Shown piece by piece: positions 44,599 through 55,167 of a stretch of DNA of 64,000 bases. The notes below the pieces were generated by a model. That model had not been told where the DNA came from. It did not search any database and saw nothing but the letters and a program-made list of their open reading frames with translations. The stretch's first letter is position 1. Every line of letters begins with the position of its first letter. The position numbers were made by a program, and so were the translations under genes. The stretch lies in NCBI GenBank assembly GCA_033807695.1, contig CM066304.1:2356001-2420000 (forward strand), written 5' to 3'. This DNA comes from Daedaleopsis sinensis (lineage: Eukaryota > Basidiomycota > Agaricomycetes > Polyporales > Polyporaceae).

Positions 44599-46758
44599 AT
44601 GGCCTCCCCGCTCGACGCACTCCCTGCGCGCAACAGCCGGCAGGCGCCCGTGTGGAAAGAGGCTGATACCACCCGCGACGACGTGGAGCTCTTCTTCAAA
44701 GATCTCGATCGACTCTACGCGCAGAACTCCGTGACCGACCTCGCTGATCAGAAGAAGGGTGCGGTTACCCTCTACGTCCCTCCGGACATTGCTAAGGCAT
44801 GGGCACTACTGGACACCTTCGACGACGCGAGCAAGACGTGGGAGGACCTCAAGGAGGAAGTCTTAGGGTTCTACGTCGGCTCCGACAAAGACCATGTCTA
44901 CACTCGACGTGAGTACCGTTCCCTGATAGACTCGACCCTCGCCTCCGGAATCCGCTCCCTCCCCGAATACCTCGCCTTCTATCGGCAATTCTTCCCGCGC
45001 TACAAGTACCTCTCCACGAAGCAGCCCACGGCCGAGGTCTCCGGACCGGAAGGGGTCGATGACCTCCTTCGCGTTGCTCCCGTATTCGTACGCGACAAGG
45101 TCGACAACTACCTCAACCTGAAGCATCCGAACAAGCATAGGGACGATTCGTACCCGCTCGCGGACGTCCACGAAGCAATCACGTACAGTCTCGAAGGGAT
45201 CCCGCGCGCGCTCGAAGCCCGCGTGCCGCCGACGTACCCCGCCCCCGCACCAGCGGCAGGCACCGAGCGCCGAGGACAACCGGTGAAGCCCGAGCCGACG
45301 ATCGAGACACTCCAATCGCAGATCCAGAACTACGAGCGCGACCTCCGCGATCTCCGCGACCTCACGCGCGGTTGGACGAATCTCCTGGCAGCGCGCCCGC
45401 CACAGGCTGTACCTCCTCCACTCGCGCCGGCAGCAGCTCAGCCCGCGGCCGCAAACCTACCTCCGCCCATGCCTCCGCGTATGCCACAAAACCAGTACGG
45501 CTACATGCGTCCCCCCTGCTTCTATTGTAACGAAGAGAACTGTCACTCGCGACGCTGCCCGGCCTTCGCGGAGGACGCGGCGAACGGACTCGTCATCCGC
45601 AACGAGCGCGGCTACATGGTCCTTCCGAACGGCAACGAAGTACCCCGTACCTGGCCAGGGCTCACCATGCGCGACCGCGTGCACAACTGGCACGAGCACA
45701 ACCCAGGGCAGAAGGTCCAGGCCGCCGCCGCACAGATGATGGTCACGGTGGAGTCCAACATGCTAGAAGGCGCGACGAACGTCACGGATATCCAGGATCG
45801 GATCGATAGCCTCTGCCACCAGGCGTCCATGTTGGAGCACCGCGTCGCGACGCGCAGCCAGGGAAAGCTACAATTCGACGGGGTGGAACTGCCCGCGCGG
45901 AAGAAGGCGGTCCGCATCGACGAGAGCCGGAACCAGGCCCATGCCCCTCAGGACGCCACGGTGGACCTACCCCGTGAAGCACGCGGGGGCCGCGACCTGC
46001 CTCCTCACCTGGCGCCGGCGGGAGATAGAGCGGGGTCGCCAGTAGGCCCGCTAGTAGGCCCCGAGCTTCGCGCGCAGGAGCACCCTTACGCCAGAGCACG
46101 AGACGCGACGAATGCAGGCGACCTCGCGCCGCCCGTCACGAAGAAGATGGAGTCGAACCCATCAGTGACCGCCCCGGCATCCCTTCAACCTACGCCGCGC
46201 GCGGGGACGGAGATGGTAACGCACCCTCCGAGACCAACCCCGGTACTTGTCGACCCAACCGCCGGCCGTCGCGTCTTCGAGCGCGCCTTCGGGAAGGAGC
46301 AGCGGGTCATGGTGTCCCCGGCAGAACTCGTCAGCATCTCCCCGGAAGTTCGCAAGTACGTACACGAGGCGACCTCGCCAAGGCGTGTCTACGCCGCGCG
46401 CCAGGCAGTGGAAGGAACGCAACTCCCTCCTGCGCCGCGCGAGGTAACGGCACAAGCTGCGGAGCCGGCGAGGGCGGCACCCGAGCCCAGACTTCAAGTC
46501 GCGCAATCGATGGTACAGCAGGCGTGGCCCTGGAGCCCGGACGAAGAGGACGAGGAATGGTCGGACGGGGAGGAAGGAGAAGAGTTCTACGATGCGCTTC
46601 CCGAAGAGGAGGGGGAGACCCACTGCTTTCGTACGACCATAGAGGAGGTTGAAGACGAAGACGACGACCTGCGCGCGCGCACCCTTGCACTCGCGCGCCC
46701 TTGCACTCGCGCGTCGAGACAATCCAGGGCGAAGACCTCATCGTTGCAGAGCCACTAG
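44599..46758 (+). CDS. Gag of the young gypsy element
   Basis: 719 aa from an ATG in strong context (CCCACCATGG). A retrotransposon gag-like helical domain (about residues 20-200: WKEADTTRDDVELFFKDLD; KAWALLDTFDDASKTWEDL; YLAFYRQFFPRYKYL) precedes a coiled coil (IETLQSQIQNYERDLRDL), a Pro-rich linker and a zinc knuckle variant (PCFYCNEENCHSRRCP). The C-terminus is acidic and overlaps the protease frame. It forms the particle that packages the element RNA. The same frame is open without a stop for a further 184 codons upstream, through the primer binding site, but lacks an ATG there. Confidence 0.85.
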   Translation: MASPLDALPARNSRQAPVWKEADTTRDDVELFFKDLDRLYAQNSVTDLADQKKGAVTLYVPPDIAKAWALLDTFDDASKTWEDLKEEVLGFYVGSDKDHVYTRREYRSLIDSTLASGIRSLPEYLAFYRQFFPRYKYLSTKQPTAEVSGPEGVDDLLRVAPVFVRDKVDNYLNLKHPNKHRDDSYPLADVHEAITYSLEGIPRALEARVPPTYPAPAPAAGTERRGQPVKPEPTIETLQSQIQNYERDLRDLRDLTRGWTNLLAARPPQAVPPPLAPAAAQPAAANLPPPMPPRMPQNQYGYMRPPCFYCNEENCHSRRCPAFAEDAANGLVIRNERGYMVLPNGNEVPRTWPGLTMRDRVHNWHEHNPGQKVQAAAAQMMVTVESNMLEGATNVTDIQDRIDSLCHQASMLEHRVATRSQGKLQFDGVELPARKKAVRIDESRNQAHAPQDATVDLPREARGGRDLPPHLAPAGDRAGSPVGPLVGPELRAQEHPYARARDATNAGDLAPPVTKKMESNPSVTAPASLQPTPRAGTEMVTHPPRPTPVLVDPTAGRRVFERAFGKEQRVMVSPAELVSISPEVRKYVHEATSPRRVYAARQAVEGTQLPPAPREVTAQAAEPARAAPEPRLQVAQSMVQQAWPWSPDEEDEEWSDGEEGEEFYDALPEEEGETHCFRTTIEEVEDEDDDLRARTLALARPCTRASRQSRAKTSSLQSH

Positions 46759-47237
46759 CCCCTCTCCGGTCGATCTACGGCTTCCTAGGCGCGACGGACC
46801 TCACTACGGAGTGCGTCCTCGACTCCGGGTCGCAGTCCATCTCGATCAGCGTGGAGCACTGTCATCGCCTCAAAATCGCGTACGACCCGACCGCCCGGCT
46901 GAACATGGTCAGCGCAAACGGAACATCGGACACAACCCTGGGGATGGCGCGGCACGTTCCACTCGAGGTCGCAGACGGGTTCATCGTCTATCTCCAGATG
47001 CAGGTGGTCGAGCATGCTAGCTTCGATGTCCTGATGGGGCGCCCCTTCGAGCTGCTCACTGCGATGAAGGTCAACAACGAACTCGACGGCCGACAGTCCA
47101 TCACGATCACCTGTCCGAACACGCATAGTACGATTACCTTGCCCACGTACGCGCGCGGCGAGCCGCCGGCGCGTACGCGCAGCGAGAAGGCCAAGCCGAA
47201 GAAGTCCCCTCTGGGGTTTCTTCTTTCGAGGATCTGA
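46701..47237 (+). CDS. Retropepsin-like protease of the young gypsy element (-1 frame)
   Basis: Aspartic protease frame overlapping gag by at least 58 bases, in frame -1 to gag. The catalytic motif is DSG (ECVLDSGSQSISI) in place of the usual DTG, with the second flap-side motif DVLMGRPFELL about 80 residues on. It would process the Gag-Pol polyprotein. It has no good ATG, so expression by ribosomal frameshifting or splicing is inferred; no clear slippery heptamer was identified. Ends TGA at 47235-47237. Confidence 0.75.
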   Translation: MHSRVETIQGEDLIVAEPLAPLRSIYGFLGATDLTTECVLDSGSQSISISVEHCHRLKIAYDPTARLNMVSANGTSDTTLGMARHVPLEVADGFIVYLQMQVVEHASFDVLMGRPFELLTAMKVNNELDGRQSITITCPNTHSTITLPTYARGEPPARTRSEKAKPKKSPLGFLLSRI

Positions 47238-47239
47238 CT

Positions 47240-50200
47240 GACAGTCAGGGAGATCTCGCCCTCGTCGTGGAGTACGACCACACGACGGGCCAGTTGGACC
47301 TGACCTCGTACGCCGAACTCGAAGATACCAGCCCCGAAACGATTCAGCACGCCTATCTATTCGCGACCGATGACCCCGAAAAATCTACAAAAATCAACAA
47401 CGCTTTTGCCTCTGCTTCCTTCGTTTCCTCCGTTCCGCTCTCTCCGTCTGAAGTACCGTCGTCGTTCGATACCGCGTCGGCGAAGGCCCCCGGGCCTGGT
47501 CCAGAACCTCGACCCCCAAAAGCGGCTCCGCAGGAGTCGCACCCATACTACGTACGCGCGCGCGCGTACCCCTCTCGACCGACAAAATCGCTGGGCCGTC
47601 GCCCTACTCCCCTTGGCGCACGAAGCGCGTCCCCCACCGGCCAGGCGCGAGCGCGCGCTTGGCCTGAAGAATCCATCGAAGTCTACGCGAAAACGAAGAA
47701 GAAGTACAAGCCGGTCGCAAAGAAAGTACGTCCGGTAGCGAGCCACCTCCCGGAACACTTCCGGATCGTGCGGAACCGCGTCGGCGACCCCCTCGAAAAC
47801 ATGCCCCAGCTCGATGCGAATCCGCCCCCCTTCAAGCCGACCGGGAGGTACACCCAGGAACGACACGACCTGATCGACGAAATCCACCGGGAGTGGCTGT
47901 CACCGGAGGAGCTACGCGTCCTACACGACCTCATGTGCAAACAGGAGCTCGCGTTCGCATGGGAAGAGTCCGAGCGCGGTCGTTTCCGCCAAGATATGTT
48001 TCCTCCTGTACGGCTCGCGGTAGTCGACCACGTTCCTTACAATGAAAGAAACGCTCCCGTCCCCCCTGGCATCTTCCGCGTGCTCCTCGAGATGATCAAG
48101 CAGAAGATCGACAATGGCGTGTACGAGCCGTCCAACGCGTCGTACCGCACGCGGTGGTTCTGCGTGCTCAAGAAGGACGGGAAGTTGCGCATCGTCCACT
48201 CGCTCGAGCCGTTGAACCACATCACGATCCAACACAGCGGAGTTCCCCCCGTACCGGAGCACATCGCGGAGCAGTTCGGAGGGCGCCCTTGTGGCTCGAC
48301 CTTCGACCTCTACGTCGGCTACGACGAGCGGGAGATCCATCCCGACTCGCGTGATCTCACGACATTCCAGACCCCGTTCGGCGCGATGCGGCTTACCACG
48401 CTGCCCATGGGATGGACGAACTCCGTACCTATCTTCCACGACGACATCGCGTTCATCCTCCAGCCGGAGATGCCGGACCACGCAGCAAACTACATCGACG
48501 ACGTCTTCGTCATGGGCCCGAAGAGCGCGTACCTGTTGGAGGACGGAACTCCCGAATGCATCCCCGAAAACCCCGGAGTCCGGCGCTTCGTCTGGGAACA
48601 GCTGCGGAACGACAACCGTATCATTCAGCGCATCAAGCACGCAGGAGGTACGTTCTCCGGTAAGAAGTCGCGCTTTGCGCCCCCGCGTTTTGGCGCCCTC
48701 GGAAGCCGATGCACCCCGGAAGGGCGCGTGGCGGATCCGGAGTGCGTACAGGCCGTAGTCAACTGGACAGTATGTAAGACGGTCTCCGACGTGCGCGCGT
48801 TCCTGGGTACGGTTGGAGTCGCGCGCATCTTCATCAAGGACTTCGCGAAGATAGCGAACCCGCTCAACAAGCTGCTCCGGAAGGACGCGCCGTTCGAATG
48901 GGGGCCCGACCAGGTGCGCGCGATGGAGGACCTCAAGTCGGCGCTAGCCCACTCCCCGGCGCTCCGAGCGATCGACTACGAGGACGACGCGCCAGTCATC
49001 CTCGCCGTCGACATGTCGAAGATCGCAGTCGGCTACCTGCTATGCCAAGAAGACCAGGACGACCCCCGCCGACGCTACTACAGCCGTTTCGGGTCGATTA
49101 CCTTGAACGACCGCGAAGCGCGCTTCTCGCAGCCCAAACTGGAGCTGTACGGCTTGTTCCGCGCGCTCCGCGCGATGAAGCTCTGGCTCGTGGGCGTCCG
49201 GAACTTAGTAGTCGAGATCGACGCGACGGCGATACGCGACATGCTGAAGAACCCGGACATCGCGCCTAGCGCAGTTATGAACCGGTGGATCATCGCGATC
49301 AATATGTTTCACTTCGAGCTATGTCACGTTCCTGGGGTACTGCACGGACCTGACGGACTCAGCCGACGCGTCCGACAACCCGGGGACGAAGAAGGCGACC
49401 AAGAGGAGAACGAGGAGTTCGACGACTGGATCGACAACATGTACGGCTTCCTCCACCTCGTGAACCTACCACCGCGGTTGCCAGACGCACCCATCGTATA
49501 CTCCACGCTGCGCACGGCGCGGGAGGTCGACGCCTTCTTCCAACAGACCAGCGGGACGGCGGCATCCACGCCGGCGATCAAACCGCCCGACTACAGCGCC
49601 TGCCCGCGTACCTCAGCGGCGCAAGAATTCGACGCGCGCGTAGACCTCGTCCAGCTCTGGCTGAAGAACGGTTCCCTACCAACGACGTCGGAACGCGCAC
49701 GCGAGCGATTCGAGAAGTACGCGCGGCAGTTCTTCCTACGCGACGACCGACTGTGGCGTATCGCGCGCGACGGGAACCATCGACGGGTACTGGGTCCCGA
49801 CACGCGCATGGAAGTACTGGTAGCGCTACACGACCACCTCGGCCACCGCGGGATCGCCGCGACGATTTCATTCGTGGGGGAACGCTTCTGGTGGCCCGAG
49901 ATGAAGGCCGACATCGCTTGGTATGTTAAGTCCTGCCATCAATGCCAGGTCCGCCAGACCTCGCGCGTTCAGATCCCGCCCACGGTCGCACTTCCCGCAC
50001 CCCCCATGGTCCGCGTCCACATGGACACGATGGACATGCCCGGCCGATACAAGCACTTCTTCCACGCGCGCTGCGCGACGACGAGTTATGCGGAGGGTCG
50101 CGCCTCCACTGTTCAGACCGCGAAGGCCCTGGGCGATTGGATCTACCAGGACCTACTGTGCCGGTGGGGCGCCCTCTCCGAGATTGTGTCTGACAACGGG

Positions 50201-50998
50201 TCCGCCTTCGTCGCGGCTCTCGAGCATCTGGAGCGACAATATCACGTAAAGCACATCCGGATTTCGGGCTACAATTCGCGCGCGAATGGAATCGTGGAGC
50301 GCGCGCATGTCGACGTCAGGGAGGCCCTGTTCAAGTCTTGCTTCGACGACGCGCAGAGCGAGTGGGTGTCTAGAGTCTACTCAGTGCTCTGGGCGGACCG
50401 CGTAACCACGCGGCGCCGGATGGGGTGTTCCCCTTACTTCGCAGTGACCGGGACGCAGGCTATCTTACCCTTCGACATCGCTGAAGCTACCTACCTCATG
50501 CCAACGCCGACGGAGCTCCTATCGACGGCGGACCTCATCGCGCAGCGCGCGGTGGCACTGCAGAAACGGCCAGAGCAACTTGAGAAGCTACGCTCGCGAG
50601 TCTATCGCGCGAGGGTCCACGCGGCACAAGAGTTCGAACGCCTGCACGCGCGAACGGTACGCGACTACAACTTCGCGCGCGGGCGGCTGGTCCTCATCCG
50701 AAACACGGCGATCGAGAAGTCCCTCAACCGCAAGATGCGCCCGCGATACCTGGGACCACTGGTGGTGGTTTCTAGGAACCGTGGAGGGGCCTACATCGTG
50801 GCGGAGCTGGATGGAGCGGTCCACGACCGCCCAGTCGCCGCATTCCGACTGCTCCCCTACCTCGCGCGCGAAGAGCTGATCGCGTTCGACCTGTCCGACT
50901 TAGACGTGTCACGTGACCGCGTCGCCCAGATGGAGCAGGACGAGGACGACTACGACGACCGCGGCGAACCTCAGGACACGCAAGACGAGGAAGACTGA
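47240..50998 (+). CDS. Pol polyprotein (RT, RNase H, integrase) of the young gypsy element
   Basis: Open to 50998, in frame -1 to the protease and open upstream through the end of the protease frame (at least from 47162). Domains in order: Arg/Pro-rich spacer; reverse transcriptase (WFCVLKKDGKLRIVHSLEPL; TFQTPFGAMRLTTLPMGWTN; catalytic NYIDDVFVMG); RNase H-like region (ILAVDMSKIAVGYLL; FSQPKLELYGLFRAL); integrase zinc finger (HDHLGHRGIAAT ... CHQCQVRQ), core with Asp in MDTMDMPG, Asp in EIVSDNGSAFV and Glu in NGIVERAHVDV, and a GPY-like module (PRYLGPLVVVS). The acidic tail ends EDEED. No stop or frameshift; likely functional. No chromodomain seen. Confidence 0.9.
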   Translation, partial: DSQGDLALVVEYDHTTGQLDLTSYAELEDTSPETIQHAYLFATDDPEKSTKINNAFASASFVSSVPLSPSEVPSSFDTASAKAPGPGPEPRPPKAAPQESHPYYVRARAYPSRPTKSLGRRPTPLGARSASPTGQARARAWPEESIEVYAKTKKKYKPVAKKVRPVASHLPEHFRIVRNRVGDPLENMPQLDANPPPFKPTGRYTQERHDLIDEIHREWLSPEELRVLHDLMCKQELAFAWEESERGRFRQDMFPPVRLAVVDHVPYNERNAPVPPGIFRVLLEMIKQKIDNGVYEPSNASYRTRWFCVLKKDGKLRIVHSLEPLNHITIQHSGVPPVPEHIAEQFGGRPCGSTFDLYVGYDEREIHPDSRDLTTFQTPFGAMRLTTLPMGWTNSVPIFHDDIAFILQPEMPDHAANYIDDVFVMGPKSAYLLEDGTPECIPENPGVRRFVWEQLRNDNRIIQRIKHAGGTFSGKKSRFAPPRFGALGSRCTPEGRVADPECVQAVVNWTVCKTVSDVRAFLGTVGVARIFIKDFAKIANPLNKLLRKDAPFEWGPDQVRAMEDLKSALAHSPALRAIDYEDDAPVILAVDMSKIAVGYLLCQEDQDDPRRRYYSRFGSITLNDREARFSQPKLELYGLFRALRAMKLWLVGVRNLVVEIDATAIRDMLKNPDIAPSAVMNRWIIAINMFHFELCHVPGVLHGPDGLSRRVRQPGDEEGDQEENEEFDDWIDNMYGFLHLVNLPPRLPDAPIVYSTLRTAREVDAFFQQTSGTAASTPAIKPPDYSACPRTSAAQEFDARVDLVQLWLKNGSLPTTSERARERFEKYARQFFLRDDRLWRIARDGNHRRVLGPDTRMEVLVALHDHLGHRGIAATISFVGERFWWPEMKADIAWYVKSCHQCQVRQTSRVQIPPTVALPAPPMVRVHMDTMDMPGRYKHFFHARCATTSYAEGRASTVQTAKALGDWIYQDLLCRWGALSEIVSDNGSAFVAALEHLERQYHVKHIRISGYNSRANGIVERAHVDVREALFKSCFDDAQSEWVSRVYSVLWADRVTTRRRMGCSPYFAVTGTQAILPFDIAEATYLMPTPTELLSTADLIAQRAVALQKRPEQLEKLRSRVYRARVHAAQEFERLHARTVRDYNFARGRLVLIRNTAIEKSLNRKMRPRYLGPLVVVSRNRGGAYIVAELDGAVHDRPVAAFRLLPYLAREELIAFDLSDLDVSRDRVAQMEQDEDDYDDRGEPQDTQDEED

Positions 50999-51546
50999 GT
51001 GGGCCGGGCCCCCAGGAGGGAGCCAATTTCAGTTGGGGGGAGAACGGCGGCGACAACGCGCGCAGGAGGAAGGAGCGCTTCAACACCAGGCCTGTGTAGC
51101 ACACCGACTCGCACTTGTACTCCCTTACCAACAATCAATTCAACTCTCCCTTCCACGAAACTAGACTACGAACTACACGCGACACGAGACGGAGACCAGA
51201 CGACGATGCATTCCGTGCCAAGCGTACAAGAAAGCGGACTTACAGCAAGCGCGACCAGAAGGACCAGCGGTATATACGGGAGCGTAGGCTCCGGAGCGTA
51301 CAAAGCGACGACGACGACAGCGACGAGCGGGAAGGAACGATGAAAAGAGAGAGACGCGAGGGCGAGAGGAGGGACAGGATTAGGGATTGGAGGTATAGTA
51401 GGGAAGAGGAGGCGAGGCGATGAGGGCGCGAGCGCCGAGAGAAGTCCACGGAGAGAACATGACAAGAAGAACGGGGGGCCCACGCGTACGAATCAAGCAT
51501 GCAGAAGTCCAAGAGGGGGCCTACGAGGCGACCACTCGCCCGACGA
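50999..51546. other. Spacer after pol with an internal polypurine tract
   Basis: About 550 bases, purine-rich, no gene. Contains ATTTCAGTTGGGGGGAGA at 51028-51045, identical to the 18 bases that directly precede the 3' LTR (55865-55882). Confidence 0.7.
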
Positions 51547-53557
51547 TCACGCGTCCTCCTTCAAGACCGCGCGGAGGACGGCGGCGTTGGGGTCGCTACT
51601 GAACTTGTCAGCGAACGACACCACCTCGGGCAGCCCGGGCGCGAAGCCGCTCCCAAACGGCTCCCCGGAGAGGCGTTGCTCGCGACGGCGGATACCGACG
51701 AGCTCCCGCGCGTTCGCCCAGATCTGCTCGACGAGGAAGTTCGCCCGCTCGCGACCCTCCCGCGCGAGGTCCAGGTCGAACGGCTCGAACTCCTCCTTGG
51801 GGAGCACCTCGGTCCCGGCACGCGCCTTCCCGGACGACGACGCGGAGGCGACGGGCCTTTTCTTCTTGTCCACCGCGCCGGACCCGGCCTTCGTTGCGGA
51901 GGAAACGCGGGCCTTCTTGGGAGGAGGGGCCTCGTCCTCGTCCTCGGAGATCTCGACCACCTCGGCGTCAGGAGGCGCGCGCCCGTCCCCCGCCATGGCG
52001 GCGCTGACGGCCTGCGAGGTAGCGCAAGCGACGGCCAGCTCCTTCAGCTGCTCGGGCGGGGGGTAGGGAGTAGGCCCCTTGGCGGTCCCGATCAGCGTCA
52101 GGTGGTCGCTCCGGTGAAAGAGCCGCCCCTGCAGCGCGGCCTGGTCGAGGACCCGAATCTCGCGGCCGCTCTTCTCGAAATCGCGCGCGACCCGGATGGC
52201 CTGGAGAGTGGTGTGGGGCTCGCGGCTGTTCGACCTCAGCGCGAACCCGGCGCCGTTATAGACACCGAGCACGGCGTTGGTCGCGGACTTGAACTCGCCC
52301 GTCGTGGACAGCCCGCCGTACATGCAGGCCGCCTTGTGCGTGGGCGGGTTCGCGCACCGGTCGCAGCGGAGACCGTTGGGGTTGGCCTTGGTGCACGGAC
52401 GTCCGCTAGCCGCGCACTTGTCGCACGGCCCGGAGATCCAGACGGTCGCCGCGACCTCCCCCATGTTGTTGACGACGGGCGTGGGGGTCGAGCCGGTCTT
52501 CTTACCGGTGGTGGTGATCCGACCCTTCGGCGCAGCGGGGAGCGTGGTCTGGCGAACGGCGGACCGTCGAGTAACCCGTCCGTCCCCGGGCGTAGCGGAA
52601 GGAGCAGCAGCGGGGGGGGTCGGAAGGGTGAGGGGGACGGCCCCAGGCTCAGGTTCCGCCTCACGCTGGGCGCGCGTACGCTTCACTGGAGCCGTGGGGG
52701 TGAAGGGAGAGGCGAGCGGAGCCGCATCGTCGTCCGCCTCGACAGGGACAGGGGTCTGACGCGGGAGGGTGAGGGACTCGAGGAAGGAGTCGAGCTCCAC
52801 GGGGTCGACGGCAGCGGAGGGGGTGGCGTCCCCCGGCGTGAGGCCCGGCCCGACAGCGACGGCGGGAGAGGCGGTCCCCTCCTCCTCGGGCGGCGGTGAA
52901 GCGGGGACAATCCACGGGGCGGCAACGTCTTCTCCGCGCGCGGCACGGTGGGCAAGGGCTTGGACGTCCGCCGGCGGGACACGCGGAAGCTTGCGGTAGT
53001 CGCCCAGGAGCGCACACTCGTGCTGCTCCCACTTAGCGAGGAACAGGAGTCGGCGCGCGTTGCGCAGCCTGCCGGCGTGAGTCTCAGAAGCGACGCGCTG
53101 CGCGAAGAGGGCGACGGCACGGGCCCGGGACCGCGTGGTGTACTCCAGCACGACCTCGTACGCGTCGGACGCGTCGAAGACCCTTTTACTGGCCTCGAGG
53201 AACGGGGCGAAGGAGCCGTCGGCCTCGCCCAAGCTGTCGAACTCCAGCTGGTCCTGATAGAGCCGAGGTTAGCAGTCGGGCACGGATGGCGAACGAACCA
53301 ACGGGGCGTACCATGCACTCGAGAGCGCGGTCAATGGCCTTCCGGGCCTCCGCCTCCCCCATTCGCGCCAACTCCTCCGCGCCAGTGTTGGCAAAGAAGT
53401 CCGCGGCCTCCTCAGCGGCAACCGAGGGTGTAGGGGAGGCCGACTTCGGGACGCGTTGGGTAAGCGGAGGCTCAGGGCCTGGGTCGGGTACGAGGGAAAC
53501 GGACGAAGGAGGGACCGTAGGGAGCGTGACGGACGAAGGAGTGGCCGAGGGGGACAT
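51547..53557 (-). CDS. Antisense gene 1 in the gypsy element: cysteine-cluster protein
   Basis: Two exons on the strand opposite to gag-pol: 53557-53312 and 53253-51547, intron 58 bases (G|GTACGC ... CTGCTAAC ... TATCAG), giving about 650 aa. Features: Ser/Thr/Pro-rich start (MSPSATPSSVTLPTV); helical segment (AEEAADFFANTGAEELARMG; DASDAYEVVLEYTTRSRARAV; ARRLLFLAKWEQHECALLGDY); basic Pro-rich linker; a Cys cluster (GPCDKCAASGRPC ... RCDRCANPPTHKAAC) that could bind zinc; an acidic run next to a nuclear-localisation-like PPPKKARVSS and DKKKRP; helical C-terminus. Family unknown; the cysteine pattern suggests nucleic-acid binding, which is inference. The intron would not be spliced from the sense genomic RNA, so it survives retrotransposition. 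Confidence 0.7.
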
Positions 53558-53759
53558 GGCGGCGGCGAGAAGAGGTAGGAGAGAGAGAGAGGAACGAAGA
53601 CGCGCACGCAAAAGAAGAACCCACGAAGGGCGCGACATTTTAAGGAAGGACGTACGGCCCAGGGGCCCATCAACTTCCCCTCGTCTCTGTTTACAAAACA
53701 ACGCCGGGACGGACCGCGCGCGCGCTGCCGGAACGCTTCTATTCTTCCTACGGACTGCC

Positions 53760-54466
53760 TCAAAACTCCTCGTCGACTACTATGGTATCCGGTGCGCCCC
53801 CTACGGCTTCGGCTTCCGCGGCGACCGCCTCCGCTGTCACTACGCCCGGAGCCCCCAATTCCGCCTGCCTCGCGCGCTGTGCCGCGACCCTCAACTGTAA
53901 CGCCTCGCGCCGCTCCACCTCCGCGACAAGTAGATCGGTCTCCGCCTCCAACGTGCGCAGCCGCGCGGAGGTCGCGATCTCGTGTACAGGGTCCGCGAGC
54001 TGGGACTCCACGGCGTTCAGGACCAGACGCTGGTACTGGACGTACGCGCGCGCCACGACGAGGTATTGGTCGCGAATGGGGTCTACGACGTCCATCACCG
54101 CGTTGTCGAATTCGGCCTCGAGACGCTCGCCATCTGGCAATCGGGCGAACGCTGCAGCTACACGGTGCAGGTCCTGACGAAGGACGGTTGGAGCCCCGTC
54201 GTGAAGCGCGCACCAGGTCACCTAAAACGGGGAATTCAGTTCCCATTCTGGGCGACGGATCACAAGTTCGGAGCGCGTACTAATACAGGCCCGATCTCTT
54301 GGAGCAGGTCCGACAGCCCGGGCCCGTCGACGTCACCAGCGGCAGCCTTCGTCTCGATCCGATCGAGGAGGCGAAGGAAGCGACTCAGTATGGTGGCGGT
54401 GTAAGAATGGTAGAAGTCCCGATGGGAGTTCGAGAGCTCGAACAGAGGGCGCAACCGAACCGGCAT
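53760..54466 (-). CDS. Antisense gene 2 in the gypsy element: helical protein
   Basis: Two exons: ATG at 54466 (MPVRLRPLFELSNSHRDFYH; RFLRLLDRIETKAAAGDVDG) joined by a short intron (A|GTACGC ... CCGTTTTAG, ending about 54222) to an exon down to a stop at 53760. The second exon is strongly helical with a coiled coil (VTWCALHDGAPTVLRQDLHR; RDQYLVVARAYVQYQRLVL; RLRTLEAETDLLVAEVERRE). About 215 aa. No known family. The open frame over both exons and the clean splice signals support a real gene. Confidence 0.55.
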
Positions 54467-54771
54467 GTGCGTCGACGAGTAGGCGGGCGAGGAGACGCAG
54501 GGCACGAAGCTACCGCCCGCCCGGCCGCGTGGAGGCCTTTTATGGGCCACGCCATTCAGGGGGGGGGAGGCCTGGCGCCCAGACCACGGCCCCGACTCAG
54601 CAAGGCGGCGCTGGCACATCGTTCTGGCGGCGCCATGTCTCGTCCCGACGGGAACTAGGGGGGAACTGAGCCCGCGCGCCCCCTTTCTCCGTCGGCGCAC
54701 GAGGATGAAACGGGCGGGACCAGGGCGATACACGGGCTGGAGCACAAGGTACTACGGTACGCGCGCGCAGG

Positions 54772-54939
54772 ACTGGCGAGCGAAGCGAACAACACGCGGA
54801 CTGGCGAGCGATTCGAGCGATACACGGACTGGCGAGCGAAGCAAGCGATACACGGACTGGCGAGCGATTCGGGCGATACACAGACTGGCGAGCGAAGCGA
54901 ACGATACACGGACTGGCGAGCGATGCGGACGACACACGG
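54772..54939. repeat. 28-base minisatellite in the gypsy element
   Basis: Six tandem units starting ACTGGCGAGCGA, each 28 bases, alternating between AAGCGA and TTCGAG-like centres, with two or three degenerate units to about 55020. It lies between antisense genes 2 and 3. Confidence 0.85.
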
Positions 54940-55167
54940 ACTGATGAACACGATGCGACAGCGCGCGCGCGTAGGACCGACAGTCGATGCGGGCGACCCA
55001 CGGACTGGTGAACACGAGACGGCAGCAATAGCGGGGAAGCACGATGTACCCCCTGGCCCTACTCTAGCAAGACGGGCAGGGACCCTACAGGAAGGCGGAC
55101 ACGGCAGCGGCGATCACTACGTACGAAGCACCACCACCCCCCTCCCGCGGGTCGCGTGGCCGGCCAC

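Noticed and set aside
47205..47237. A slippery heptamer for the protease-pol shift (GGGGTTTC region)
   Set aside because: In the zero frame the codons are CTG GGG TTT CTT, which does not give a good X XXY YYZ heptamer; a frameshift site remains possible but is not shown.
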